This document shows positions 1 through 9,291 of a stretch of DNA of 64,000 nucleotides, in pieces. The stretch is from NCBI GenBank assembly GCA_937978655.1, contig CALJUX010000073.1, forward strand, positions 1 to 64,000, written 5' to 3'. How positions within the stretch are numbered: position 1 is the stretch's first letter; every line of letters begins with the position of its first letter. Origin of the DNA: an uncultured Chromatiaceae bacterium. GTDB lineage: Bacteria; Pseudomonadota; Gammaproteobacteria; Enterobacterales; Alteromonadaceae. The notes beneath the pieces are model-generated. The model was not told the DNA's origin. It did not search any database and saw only the letters and a program-made list of their open reading frames with translations. The translations under genes were made by a program, and so were the position numbers.

Positions 1-45
1 CCACCGAGATCTACACTCTTTCCCTACACGACGCTCTTCCGATCT
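1..45 (+). other. Illumina adapter remnant (sequencing artefact)
   Basis: The first 45 bases are identical to the last 45 bases of the Illumina TruSeq universal (P5) adapter and end in its diagnostic GCTCTTCCGATCT. Genomic sequence begins at about base 46, where a coding frame is already open. This is library carry-over at a contig end, not a biological element. Confidence 0.98.
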
Positions 46-1259
46 GCCCGCTACACCAGTATCTGGATGCCAACAGACCGGAAAAAGCCTTGCAGGAACT
101 GGATCAGCTTTTGGCGGCGGCACCATCGCCAAAACTGGTGCCGACGCTGCTGAAGTTAAAAGGCGATTTATTGCTCCAAACCGGCCGCTTCGCCGACGCA
201 GTGCAGTTTTACCAGTCGGTGCAGGCGGTGCAGCATTTTGGCTGGGCGCAGATTGGTTTAGTCCGCGCCTTGTTTGCCTGTGAAGATTTTGATGCGGTTG
301 GCATGATGCTGGAGCGGATGTCGACAAAAAATGACACCCGGCTGGTGGCGCTGGAATATCAGTCAGAGCTGGAGTTTCGCAATCACAGTTTTGACCAGGC
401 GCAGCAACATCTGGAACAGGCGGTCGACCTGGCGCCCCGTAATCTGTTCCGCCAGCAAAAACTGCAACAATTATCCCGGCTCAATCACGACTATGAACGC
501 CAGTACAAATCTGCGCGCGATATGCTGAAATTTGCCCGTCATTCGATGTATGAACAACCGGATCTGTACCTGAATCTCGCCAGAGCGTGCATCGATTACG
601 CTGTGTCGATGGATGAAGACGGCGAAACCAATAAGCTCAGTAAACAGGCCACTGAGGCACTCAATCAGCTGCGCAGCAGCTTTCCGCAATCCGACACGCA
701 CGAACAGCAAACGGTGTTGCAGGCACGCTTACATTATCTCAAAGCTCAAAAAGACAAAGCGCTGAAAATTCTGGAAACGATGGACGAAGTGCCGTTGCAG
801 ATCACAGCGCTGGAAGATGCGCTGGACAGAGCCAAAGCGCTGCATGAAGTGGGCTTGACGCAGGCTTCAAAACGCTGGTTTGAAAAGATTGGCGAATTCT
901 GCCGCGAGCAGCCGACCGATCCTTATTTACAAACTTATCTGGCGCAGGAACAACAGGAGCGCGCCGAGCTGACCACGGCACCACGCGAGCTGAACAATAT
1001 CGCGGTTATGCATTACCAACACGGCAACTGGCAAGCCGCCCTCAGCGCGTTCGAGCACGCCTTCCGGCTGTTACCCCGCAATGCAGGTATTGCGCTGAAC
1101 TTATTACAAAGCATGCTGACCGCCCCCACCGGCGCGATGGATCCGGTCAAACGCAGCCGGTTACAACACGCCTGCCTGCGGGCCATCGAACTGGGTAAAC
1201 TCAATCCGGAACAACAACGCCGCTTTGATCAGCTGAAACAAAAGCAGCTGGCCGGCTGA
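46..1259 (+). CDS. TPR-repeat protein, 5'-truncated (probable C-terminal part of a receiver-TPR response regulator)
   Basis: The reading frame is open from the adapter junction: codons from base 48 read PLHQYLDANRPEKALQEL before the first possible internal start, TTG at 90. The true start is therefore missing. About 400 residues remain, made of helical TPR-like pairs (for example GRFADAVQFYQSV, and NNIAVMHYQHGNWQAALSAF near the C-terminus). Gammaproteobacteria often carry response regulators with an N-terminal receiver and this kind of TPR tail, and a full-length protein of similar design lies at 49878-51425. The receiver part here is inferred, not seen. The gene ends two bases before the convergent DUF2919 gene and no terminator is visible between them. 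Confidence 0.75.
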
Positions 1260-1261
1260 GC

Positions 1262-1762
1262 TTATTTTTTATCTTCCGGCCATTCGCTGAAGTTCAACCG
1301 CAGTTGTTTACTGCGCAGCAGATACATCAATGTCAGTGCCAGCAGCAGGACAATCAGTAATAATCCCGGTGCATGCAGCGCGACATAAGGCGGTAAATGG
1401 CTGATAGTCCAGTATAAATCTGCTGCAGCTACCGCCAGTAACAACCAGCGGCTACAGCGCCATAACGCAAACCAGAATCGCTTTGCCCGGCCACGCCGTT
1501 GTTTTTTATCATAAGGCACCCGCTGACTGACCGCTGCCAGCACCAACAACGCCGGGATGGCAATCAGCACTGCCCGGATAAAATCATCCGCCAGCGGATA
1601 AAAAAAGCTCAGTACAGCTTTACGCTCGGCTTCCGGCATCACCAGCGTCACTATCCAGCATAAATAGGGCCGAAGCAGTAACAATAAGACCGCGTAAAAC
1701 CGCAGCGGGACCCGGTGCAGACCATCCTGATCCAGCAGCGGAATGTCCGGGTAATGTTTCAT
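1262..1762 (-). CDS. DUF2919 family inner-membrane protein (YfeZ-like)
   Basis: A 166-residue protein with about four hydrophobic segments (residues about 21-44, 60-80, 104-120 and 126-148) and a charged C-terminus. The N-terminus (PDIPLLDQDGLHRVPLRFY followed by a hydrophobic, Arg/Tyr-containing segment) matches the DUF2919/YfeZ pattern as I know it. Molecular function is unknown. The ATG overlaps the ligA stop codon (ATGA), so it is translationally coupled to ligA and lies in the same transcript. The family assignment rests on pattern memory only. Confidence 0.7.
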   Translation of the reverse strand: MKHYPDIPLLDQDGLHRVPLRFYAVLLLLLRPYLCWIVTLVMPEAERKAVLSFFYPLADDFIRAVLIAIPALLVLAAVSQRVPYDKKQRRGRAKRFWFALWRCSRWLLLAVAAADLYWTISHLPPYVALHAPGLLLIVLLLALTLMYLLRSKQLRLNFSEWPEDKK

Positions 1763-3789
1763 CCCGCCAGTCCGTGCTCAGCAAATAAATCCAGCATCTG
1801 TTGTTCAGTCCAGACCGCCACACCCAGCTCTTCGGCTTTGGCGAGTTTAGAGCCGGCATTATCCCCGGCGATCACCGCACTGGTTTTTGCCGACACGGCC
1901 CCCGCAACTTTGGCGCCGAGTTGCTGCAATTTGTCTTTGGCTTCATCGCGGCCCATCGCCGTTAAAGTACCGGTTAACACCAGCGTTTGCCCGGCGAGCG
2001 GCTGCGCGGTCTGAGCCTTTTCGGCAATATCCGGCCACTGCACGCCCACGGCAATCAAACCATCAATCACCGCCTGATTATGCGGCTCGGCGAGGAAATG
2101 CAGAATTTGGCCGGCGACCACGGCACCAACATCAGCAACCGCCAATAGCTGTTCCAGCGATGCTGTGCGTAAAGCGTCCAGACTGCGAAAATGCTGCGCC
2201 AGATTCAGTGCCGTAGCTTCCCCAACTTCGCGGATGCCCAGCGCATAAATAAAACGCGGCAAACTGCTGTGTTTGGATTGCTCAATGGCCGCCAGTAACT
2301 TCAGTGCGGACTTCTCCCCCATCCGCTCGAGCCCAACCAGCGCCGGCATATCCAGCTTGTAAATATCCACCGGGCTTTGTACCAGCTGTTCATCGACTAA
2401 CTGTTCGATGAGCTTGTCACCGAGGCCTTCAATATCCATCGCCTTGCGGGCGACAAAGTGCTTCAGCGCTTCTTTACGCTGCGCACCACAAAACAGACCG
2501 CCAGTACATCGCGTCACCGCTTCGCCTTCCACCCGCTCTGTGGCACTGCCGCAGACCGGGCAAGCCGTTGGAAACAGGATCTCGCGCGCATCTGCTGGCC
2601 GCTCTGCCAGCACCACAGCGACAATTTGTGGGATCACATCACCGGCGCGGCGGATAATGACGCTGTCGCCAATTTGGATCCCCAGCCGGTTGATTTCATC
2701 CTGATTGTGCAAAGTGGCATTGGAGACAGTCACGCCACCGACACTGACCGGCTCCAGCCGCGCCACCGGCGTGACAGAACCGGTGCGGCCAACCTGAAAC
2801 TCGACGTCGAGTAAGCGGGTGGTTTTTTCCTGTGCCGGGAATTTAAACGCAATAGCCCAACGTGGCGCCCGCGAGACAAAACCGAGATTTTGCTGTTGTA
2901 ATAAATCGTCGACTTTCAGCACCACGCCGTCGATCTCATACGCCAGCGCAGCGCGGCGTGCCAGAATATCGGCGTGATATGCCAGTGCGGCCTCCGAGCC
3001 TGTTACCAGCCGGATCTCCGGGCACACCGGCAAACCCCAGCTTTTGAGTTGCTGCAGCCGGGCATAATGACTGCTGCCGTTTAGCAATAACGCCGGATCT
3101 GTAACAGCGCCAACCGCATAAGCATAAAAACTCAAAGGCCGGTTGGCGGTGATGCGCGGGTCAAGCTGGCGCAAACTGCCGGCAGCGGCATTGCGCGGGT
3201 TGGCAAAGACTTTGTCACCGGCCTGCCGGGCTTTTTCATTCATCGCCGCAAAACCGGCCAGCGGCATAAAGACTTCGCCGCGCACTTCTAATACCGGCGG
3301 ATAATCACCTTGTAACTTCAGCGGAATAGCCCGGATGGTTTTGATATTACTGGTGATGTCTTCACCGGTATAACCGTCGCCGCGCGTCGCCGCCTGCACC
3401 AGCACTCCGTTTTCATAACGAATACTGACTGCCAGACCATCCAGTTTCGGTTCGGCGCAAAAACTAAATTCAATTTGTTGGTCCAGCCGGTCGGCCATGC
3501 GCTGGTAAAAAGCCTGAAAATCAGCGGCTTCAAAGGCGTTGTCCAACGATAACATCGGAATTTGATGCGTGACCTGACCAAATTTATCCAGCGGTGCTGC
3601 TCCCACCCGCTGCGTCGGCGAATCCGGCGTGATGAGCTCGGGATTTTGCTGTTCCAGCGCCTGCAACTGACGGTACAAAGCGTCATAATCCGCATCCGGA
3701 ATGCTGGGGTTATCCAGCACATAATATTGATAATTATGCTGATTCAGCGTTTGGCGCAGGTTGGCAATGCGGGTGTGCAGATCGGACAT
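1759..3789 (-). CDS. ligA: NAD-dependent DNA ligase LigA
   Basis: Seals nicks in duplex DNA using NAD+, joining Okazaki fragments and completing repair. The sequence shows the N-terminal Ia domain (HNYQYYVLDNPSIPDADYD), the adenylation motif CAEPKLDG with the catalytic Lys at about residue 115, the OB fold, a four-Cys zinc finger (CPVC, then CTGGLFC), the helix-hairpin-helix region and a C-terminal BRCT domain (about 595-676). Its 676 residues match the usual 670-680. The ATG at 3789 is chosen over an upstream in-frame TTG (3810) because homologues start near MSDLHTRI. In most gammaproteobacteria ligA directly follows zipA; here a receptor gene and a peptidase gene lie between them. Confidence 0.97.
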   Translation of the reverse strand: MSDLHTRIANLRQTLNQHNYQYYVLDNPSIPDADYDALYRQLQALEQQNPELITPDSPTQRVGAAPLDKFGQVTHQIPMLSLDNAFEAADFQAFYQRMADRLDQQIEFSFCAEPKLDGLAVSIRYENGVLVQAATRGDGYTGEDITSNIKTIRAIPLKLQGDYPPVLEVRGEVFMPLAGFAAMNEKARQAGDKVFANPRNAAAGSLRQLDPRITANRPLSFYAYAVGAVTDPALLLNGSSHYARLQQLKSWGLPVCPEIRLVTGSEAALAYHADILARRAALAYEIDGVVLKVDDLLQQQNLGFVSRAPRWAIAFKFPAQEKTTRLLDVEFQVGRTGSVTPVARLEPVSVGGVTVSNATLHNQDEINRLGIQIGDSVIIRRAGDVIPQIVAVVLAERPADAREILFPTACPVCGSATERVEGEAVTRCTGGLFCGAQRKEALKHFVARKAMDIEGLGDKLIEQLVDEQLVQSPVDIYKLDMPALVGLERMGEKSALKLLAAIEQSKHSSLPRFIYALGIREVGEATALNLAQHFRSLDALRTASLEQLLAVADVGAVVAGQILHFLAEPHNQAVIDGLIAVGVQWPDIAEKAQTAQPLAGQTLVLTGTLTAMGRDEAKDKLQQLGAKVAGAVSAKTSAVIAGDNAGSKLAKAEELGVAVWTEQQMLDLFAEHGLAG

Positions 3790-3820
3790 CGGGACGGGCT
3801 CGGCGGTCAATAACGGATGG

Positions 3821-3829
3821 CCTATAGCA
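3821..3829 (-). promoter_or_regulatory. candidate extended -10 promoter for ligA
   Basis: On the minus strand the bases read TGCTATAGG, a TGn extended -10 with a TATAGG hexamer, about 31 bases upstream of the ligA ATG. No good -35 is visible, which extended -10 promoters can do without. A terminator just upstream (3898-3928) means ligA needs its own promoter here. Confidence 0.35.
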
Positions 3830-3897
3830 TGGGGATTTGTCCGGCCGCTTGCAAGGCCAAAACAGCGCGGAACAGACCGGGTTTGTGTTGTCTGGCG

Positions 3898-3928
3898 AAA
3901 AAACCGCCCCGCGGCAACACGGGGCGGT
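3898..3928 (-). terminator. intrinsic terminator of the TonB receptor gene
   Basis: Perfect 9-bp GC-rich stem ACCGCCCCG/CGGGGCGGT (3903-3911 and 3920-3928) with an 8-base loop. On the minus strand it is followed by six T residues. It lies 19 bases after the receptor stop codon and insulates ligA. Confidence 0.9.
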
Positions 3929-3946
3929 TATCCGGGTCTTTAGCCG

Positions 3947-6900
3947 TCAGAACACCGCCCGCACACTTAATGCGTAACGACGGTCTGTGGTAAAACTCAG
4001 TGCGTCGGTTTTGTCACCGGCCTGATTCAGCTGATAGCGGGTTTTGGTTTCGGTATTCAGCAAGTTGCTGCCTTCGATGCCAACTTTCCAGGTGTCGTTG
4101 ATGCTGTAGTAAAAACTGGCATCCATCATACCGGCGGCTTCGGCAAAGGCTGGCACAAACTCTTCGGATTCGCGCAGCGTCAGCAAATATTCTGAGCGCC
4201 AGGTATAGGCCAGCCGGAATGACACGGCGTCTAATTCATACATCCCGACAATATTCATGTTTTGATCTGAATAACCTTGCAGCGGCAAGCCACTGAAAAC
4301 ACGGAAAGTATTGCGATTATCTTCAATCCTGCTGCCATCTTCTTTAAAACCAAGCGTGCCTTTGGCGACGGAATTCGGATCTTCCAGGCCACTCTGATCG
4401 ATGTAGGTATAGTTAAACTGCAAACCTAAACCACGCCAGGCGCCCGGCAGCATGTCGTAGAACTGCGAGTAAGAAAACTCAGCCCCACGGATAGTCCCGG
4501 AGCCGGTATTGGCCGGGCCATATGCCGACACATCGTATTTGACGCCGTTGTATGTCACATCAAGGTCAAACTGCCGGTTGCGGATGATGTTGTCGAGTTT
4601 TTTGTGGAACAGGCCGATATTCACAAACCCGGCCTTGGCAAAATACCATTCCGAGGTGACATCCAGATTGATCGATTCTTCCGGCTCCAGGTACGGATTG
4701 CCGGCCAGCGCCGTGACGGCAATATTATCCAGTGCGACCACCGGGTTGTTCACTTCATCCTGATCCTGCCCCGGCGTTTTCAGCCGGCGGGTGTAGTCCA
4801 AATCCAGCAGGCTGATATTGCGGGTGTCGGTCAGGCTTGGGTAAAACAGCCCCTGCGATGCGCCGAGCCGCATCACCAAATCGTCTTGGACTTCGAAACT
4901 CAGGTTCAGGCTTGGCAGCAGCGCGTTATAGTCGGTGCCATCGACAGTGCTGAGCTCAGACTGACCGGATGCAAGGTCGTAATAACGTTTATAATCGCCC
5001 TGCTGCAGCACTTTGTTTAATGAGCTGCCGGCATCGCCACGTTTGTCGGTGGACGGCCGGACAAAAGCGCCGGTCGACGACAGCTGGTAGTTCACCGCGC
5101 GTACGCCCATATTGCCTTTCACCGGCACCTGCAGGTCCGGCTGTTCAAAATCCGCCCGCAGATAAAACTCCGTGCGTTGTTCATTCGACGAACTGATATT
5201 GTGGGCGGCAAATGGCCCTTCGACCCGGTTCGGTTTGGCGGTATAAGGCACATAAGTCCCAGTGCAGACGCCGTTATTCGCATTGCTCAGCGTGGCGTTA
5301 TGCCAACCTTCTTTACAGCCCTGCTGCAGCGACGCAGCATAGTTTTTTACCAGATCCATTTTAGGGAACAGGAAGTTATTCACATTTCCCAGCAACACCT
5401 GACCATGGTAAAAGTCAGCAAAATTGACCCGCTCAAACAACTCAGGGCGATTCACGGCGGCCGCGGCATTGCGGTCATTCATATCCCAGGGCGTCCCGAT
5501 GGCTGACCAGCCTTCATAGGCGGTATCGCGTACGGTCAAATCTTTGTCGGTATAATATGCACCAAAGCGGACACTGCTGAACACCCCATCAAGCTCGTAG
5601 CTTGCGTTAAACTTAAAGCTGTCCGCCTCTGCCGTATTGTGCTCTTCCTGCTCCATGCCACTGCCTAAAAACAGGTTGGGTACCCGGCCATTCCAGTCGC
5701 TGTTTGGCGACCAGCCCGGCGTCAGAATGTTATCACTCAAAAACTCAACTGTAGGCCTGGAACCACGCATATCGAGGAAATATGGCGACACCACATGCAC
5801 ATGATTGCCGCGGGTCTGGCCAGACATGCTGTGGTTGTGCACCACTTTTTCCGAGTCGATGCGCTGATAATCCAGTTCCAGCTTCAGCCGATCCGTGGCT
5901 TTGATTTTCAGGTTCAACGCGGTATCTTTGACCGTATTTTCGTTGTAATTCCAGCGACTGCGATAGAAAAATGGCGTTTCCGGGCTGACCCCTAACGCCA
6001 CGCCTGACGTTACAAAACCATTCTCTGTGGTCAGAGGCCGGCCTTTGGCGCTGTCGTCGCGCCAGTTTTGCGACGACCCCATATAGCTGCGAAAGCCTTG
6101 CGCGGCCTGGCCTATCTGACGTTCATTCCATTCCAGTGACGCTTCGGAATTGATATGCTCCAATGTGGCCACGACAGTGTCGTCTTGATTGGCCCATTGC
6201 AGTGACGAAGTAAAACCGGTGCGCTCGCGGTCGTTGTCAGCGGTACTCATGTGAATGGCGGCCGGCACATACCAGACCGAGCCGGCTGGCTGGCCCGGCA
6301 ACGCCGGCCCATCAACCGGCGAGCGCGGATCTACCCCGGTAATGCCGCCCCACTGGTCTAGGGTAGGTAAAAACGCGCTGCCGCGCGCATGAAAATTACC
6401 AAGGCCGATGCCATCCCCGCGTGACTGATATTCCGACTGCGACACCGCCAGCAGAAAACCCACCCGGCCGCTGCTGATGTCCCACTGATCAGAAAAAATG
6501 GCCGAAAAGGCCGGTGTGACTTTGTCGCGATAATCGCCGTAATTCGCTTTGGCGTTGACGGCGAACATTTGCTTATCAGAATCAAAAGGTTTACGTGTCA
6601 CCAGGTTCACGGTCCCGGCGATCCCGCCGGAGATCAGATCTGCGGTCTGGTTTTTCACCACTTCCACAGAGCCCAACAATTCCGCCGGAAAGTCTTCATA
6701 ACTTAAGCCGCCGGCCGGGTTGGCGCTGAACGCACTGCGGCCATTCACTTCAGAACGCACCCGGTCCAGCCCCCGCACTAACACGCCTGTGCCTTCATCG
6801 GCATAATGTTTCGGGTCATCCGACGAGGCGAAACGTTCTATCGTGACCCCCGGCACCCGCTGCAAGGCTTCAGTGACCGATTTATCCGGTAATGCACCGA

Positions 6901-7174
6901 TATCCGAGGCGCTGATCACATCTTTCACCGTATCCGCCAGACGTTTTAAGTCCTGTGCCGACAGAATACTGCCGCGAATACCTTTAACCTCAATGACTTC
7001 AACTGCCGCTGCGGCAGGCTGATTTTTATCAATGACAACGCTGTCATTTTTCGGCAATTCTTGTGCACTCAGCCATGTTGGGGCCAATCCCCATAACGCG
7101 GCTGAAATCGCCAGTGAAATTCTGGCCCGTGGTTGCTGGTGACGACTGGTGTGACTGCGCTGAAAATCCGACAT
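3947..7174 (-). CDS. TonB-dependent outer-membrane receptor (TonB-Xanth-Caul type)
   Basis: A 1075-residue TonB-energised importer. It has a signal peptide ending near ALWGLAPTWLSAQ and a segment (VEVIEVKGIRGSI) that may hold the TonB box. The plug domain follows (SDIGALPDKSVTEALQRVPG, VLVRGLDR, GGIAGTVNLVTRKPF), then a long beta-barrel ending in Phe (YALSVRAVF), as outer-membrane barrels do. The SVTEALQRVPGVTIER style and length fit the TIGR01782 group, whose members often import sugars or peptides; the ligand here is unknown. The start at 7174 is used because the upstream in-frame codons lack a signal peptide. The upstream gene on the same strand encodes a secreted aminopeptidase, which hints at peptide use, but a terminator separates them. 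Confidence 0.92.
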   Translation of the reverse strand: MSDFQRSHTSRHQQPRARISLAISAALWGLAPTWLSAQELPKNDSVVIDKNQPAAAAVEVIEVKGIRGSILSAQDLKRLADTVKDVISASDIGALPDKSVTEALQRVPGVTIERFASSDDPKHYADEGTGVLVRGLDRVRSEVNGRSAFSANPAGGLSYEDFPAELLGSVEVVKNQTADLISGGIAGTVNLVTRKPFDSDKQMFAVNAKANYGDYRDKVTPAFSAIFSDQWDISSGRVGFLLAVSQSEYQSRGDGIGLGNFHARGSAFLPTLDQWGGITGVDPRSPVDGPALPGQPAGSVWYVPAAIHMSTADNDRERTGFTSSLQWANQDDTVVATLEHINSEASLEWNERQIGQAAQGFRSYMGSSQNWRDDSAKGRPLTTENGFVTSGVALGVSPETPFFYRSRWNYNENTVKDTALNLKIKATDRLKLELDYQRIDSEKVVHNHSMSGQTRGNHVHVVSPYFLDMRGSRPTVEFLSDNILTPGWSPNSDWNGRVPNLFLGSGMEQEEHNTAEADSFKFNASYELDGVFSSVRFGAYYTDKDLTVRDTAYEGWSAIGTPWDMNDRNAAAAVNRPELFERVNFADFYHGQVLLGNVNNFLFPKMDLVKNYAASLQQGCKEGWHNATLSNANNGVCTGTYVPYTAKPNRVEGPFAAHNISSSNEQRTEFYLRADFEQPDLQVPVKGNMGVRAVNYQLSSTGAFVRPSTDKRGDAGSSLNKVLQQGDYKRYYDLASGQSELSTVDGTDYNALLPSLNLSFEVQDDLVMRLGASQGLFYPSLTDTRNISLLDLDYTRRLKTPGQDQDEVNNPVVALDNIAVTALAGNPYLEPEESINLDVTSEWYFAKAGFVNIGLFHKKLDNIIRNRQFDLDVTYNGVKYDVSAYGPANTGSGTIRGAEFSYSQFYDMLPGAWRGLGLQFNYTYIDQSGLEDPNSVAKGTLGFKEDGSRIEDNRNTFRVFSGLPLQGYSDQNMNIVGMYELDAVSFRLAYTWRSEYLLTLRESEEFVPAFAEAAGMMDASFYYSINDTWKVGIEGSNLLNTETKTRYQLNQAGDKTDALSFTTDRRYALSVRAVF

Positions 7175-7439
7175 AAGTGATATCTCTGCTGTGCTTGGGT
7201 GAAGTAACGTAGCCGGCAAGTGCCGGATACTGGCCTGTTTTTTCCTGAATAAGGCTCACATTACAACTCCACATGCCCAGCCTTCTTGTTACTTTTTATC
7301 ACGAAAATTCATATTTGCACACAATTTAACCGATAATTTGCGTATTTAAGGCAAAATATCAGTCACCCTGTAAATGGCAGCCGCACCCAACCTGTTAGTA
7401 TGTAACATCATGTGTTGCTGTCGCCGCTGCTCAAACGCA
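7175..7439 (-). other. upstream region of the TonB receptor gene
   Basis: AT-rich non-coding stretch. The one structured element I see is the inverted repeat TTTGC(N9)GCAAA at 7337-7355, about 165 bases upstream of the receptor start, which could be a repressor site. No convincing promoter hexamers or Fur-box-like repeat were found. The rest holds nothing I recognise. Confidence 0.3.
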
Positions 7440-7461
7440 AACGGCGGGCTATCCCGCCGTT
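7440..7461 (-). terminator. stem-loop terminator after the M28 aminopeptidase gene
   Basis: Perfect 9-bp stem AACGGCGGG/CCCGCCGTT with loop CTAT, located 27 bases past the aminopeptidase stop. The T tract on the minus strand is short and interrupted (TTTGCGTTT), so termination may be only moderate. Confidence 0.7.
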
Positions 7462-7488
7462 TTCTGCTGACAGATAAAGCGCAGAGAC

Positions 7489-9006
7489 TCAGCGCAGTTG
7501 CCAGTTCACACTCACACCGCTGAAACTACTGTAGGCACGGACGCCGACCATCCAGTTGCCCGCAGCCGGATTGGCGATACTGCAGCTTTCGTTGTTGCCG
7601 GTTTTATAGGGGCGGCACTGATAACTGCTGGTCGTTGGATTGCTGCCAGCACGCAGATACAAGTCGGCATCACCGCTGCCGCCGCTCATCGTCACGTTCA
7701 GCTGCGTTTTACCGGCCGGCACTGCGATGGTTTTAAACACCCAGTTGCCGCTGCTGGCAGCCAAATCGACAAAACTGCCGCTGCTGCCATCTGGTGGTGT
7801 GCCAGTGACGGCATTGCCAAGTTCCAGCACAAAAGACAAACCGAGCCGGGCAAATTTCAGTGCATGCTGGGCACTTGGATCGGAATTGGCCAGCGTGTCA
7901 CTGCCGCTGTGAATTTTTTTATTACTACCGGCAAAGCGGGCTTCAAATGGCATGGCGGCGGCAAATCCGGCATTGTGCCAGGAGGCATGATCAGAGCAGC
8001 CATAACCACAGACATCTGTGGTGTGACGCAGCGCCGGCTGATAAGTGCTGATCAGCTTCTGCAAATATTCATTCAGACTGGCATTGGTGTAATCGGTCAT
8101 CAGCACGATATCTTCGGCCGAGCCTTTAAAATTGGTCATATCCAGCTGCATTGCCGCAATCACTCTTTGGCCTGAACTGGCGGCGGCCGTGGCAATATCT
8201 TTGCTGCCCCGCAGCCCGACTTCTTCGGCGGCGTAACCGTAAAACCGAATGGTCCGCTTGGGCCGCAGCCCGGCGCTGCTGAGGACGCGGATGATCTCAC
8301 TGAGCGTGGCGATACCCGACGCATCATCATCAGCGCCCGGTGCCCGTGTTGTTTCGCCGGTGCCACCGCTGACAATCGAATCCAGATGGCCACCCAGCAC
8401 CACAATTTCGTCCGGCTTTTCGCTGCCGGTCACTTCCAGCAACACCGAACGTTGCGGATAACCACTGTGGCTTTGCCGGCTCACTTTCATCCAGCTATGC
8501 GGGTTGGCCAGGCTTTGCCACTGACTGGCGATCCAATCAGCCGACTGACTACCGCTGCTGGTGGTGTAGTATCTGTTGGTAAACTGACTTAAGTCGCTGA
8601 TAAATTGGGCGATACCGGCCTGATTCAGCTGCGGCAAATGACTGTTCACCAGGTTTTGTTGGGTCAATGGTGGCGCCACAAAAGTTGCCGCCAGCAGCGG
8701 CTGGGTCAGCGCCTGCAGGGCCTGTTCCAGACTGTCGTAGGCGAAGTAACCGCCACAGCGGTGCTGTGCGTCATGGATATAGGCCGACAACAGTGGCAAG
8801 TCGGCCTCATTCACCTGCACCAGCACCGGCTGCTGACCGCTCTGCAACACCGCGTCGCCCAGAATGACCGGCTGGCGTTGCAACACGGCGACTGCCGGGA
8901 CTGCTTGCAATACTTTGGCTTCAATGCTGATCCAGACCGGTTCGGCCTGGGCCACAAAACAAAAAAGCGCGCCAGACAGCGCGCTACAGACGGATGATTT
9001 TTTCAT
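7489..9006 (-). CDS. secreted M28 family zinc aminopeptidase with C-terminal PPC domain
   Basis: Releases N-terminal residues from peptides outside the cell, like the Vibrio proteolyticus leucine aminopeptidase, which has nearly the same length (505 residues here). It shows a signal peptide (MKKSSVCSALSGALFCFVAQA), a propeptide, and a catalytic domain with the M28 ligands: H207 in GGHLDS, D226 in GADDDASG, E261/E262 in AAEEVG, D289 in MQLDM and H366 in KIHSGSD. C333 and C337 are placed for the known disulfide. The last 95 residues form a PPC domain (GDADLYLRAGSNPT) that is typically removed on maturation. The gene has its own terminator, and probably its own promoter in the 285 bases upstream. 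Its position between zipA and ligA is unusual. Confidence 0.93.
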   Translation of the reverse strand: MKKSSVCSALSGALFCFVAQAEPVWISIEAKVLQAVPAVAVLQRQPVILGDAVLQSGQQPVLVQVNEADLPLLSAYIHDAQHRCGGYFAYDSLEQALQALTQPLLAATFVAPPLTQQNLVNSHLPQLNQAGIAQFISDLSQFTNRYYTTSSGSQSADWIASQWQSLANPHSWMKVSRQSHSGYPQRSVLLEVTGSEKPDEIVVLGGHLDSIVSGGTGETTRAPGADDDASGIATLSEIIRVLSSAGLRPKRTIRFYGYAAEEVGLRGSKDIATAAASSGQRVIAAMQLDMTNFKGSAEDIVLMTDYTNASLNEYLQKLISTYQPALRHTTDVCGYGCSDHASWHNAGFAAAMPFEARFAGSNKKIHSGSDTLANSDPSAQHALKFARLGLSFVLELGNAVTGTPPDGSSGSFVDLAASSGNWVFKTIAVPAGKTQLNVTMSGGSGDADLYLRAGSNPTTSSYQCRPYKTGNNESCSIANPAAGNWMVGVRAYSSFSGVSVNWQLR

Positions 9007-9244
9007 AGCATGTTCCTGATTTTTTTAATTTCATCGGTTGTTGTGACAATACGACCGCGGCACAACAGCCGGCCGGGCGCAATTGCGCATCAACCATGGC
9101 CGGCAACGGCCAAACTGCCGGATATTCAGGTGACATTTTTATGATATTTGTCTGACAGGCCTGATGACTTGCACAGCCAGGCCGGCGGACGGCAAAAACA
9201 GGCAATCACAGCGCTGATGGCCATCAGCATTGGCGGCTGGCCAT

Positions 9245-9268
9245 AAAAAAACCGGCACTTGGCCGGTT
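9245..9268 (-). terminator. intrinsic terminator of smc-zipA
   Basis: Stem AACCGGC/GCCGGTT (9250-9256 and 9262-9268) with loop ACTTG, followed on the minus strand by a run of T (9245-9250). It lies 23 bases after the zipA stop. The remaining bases back to 9007 hold no recognisable gene. Confidence 0.85.
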
Positions 9269-9291
9269 CTTTACACAAACGCTACGAAGAC

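Noticed and set aside
7498..8175. 225-codon plus-strand frame opposite the M28 aminopeptidase gene
   Set aside because: It is antisense to a gene with intact catalytic motifs, has no recognisable domain, and is explained by codon bias on the coding strand.
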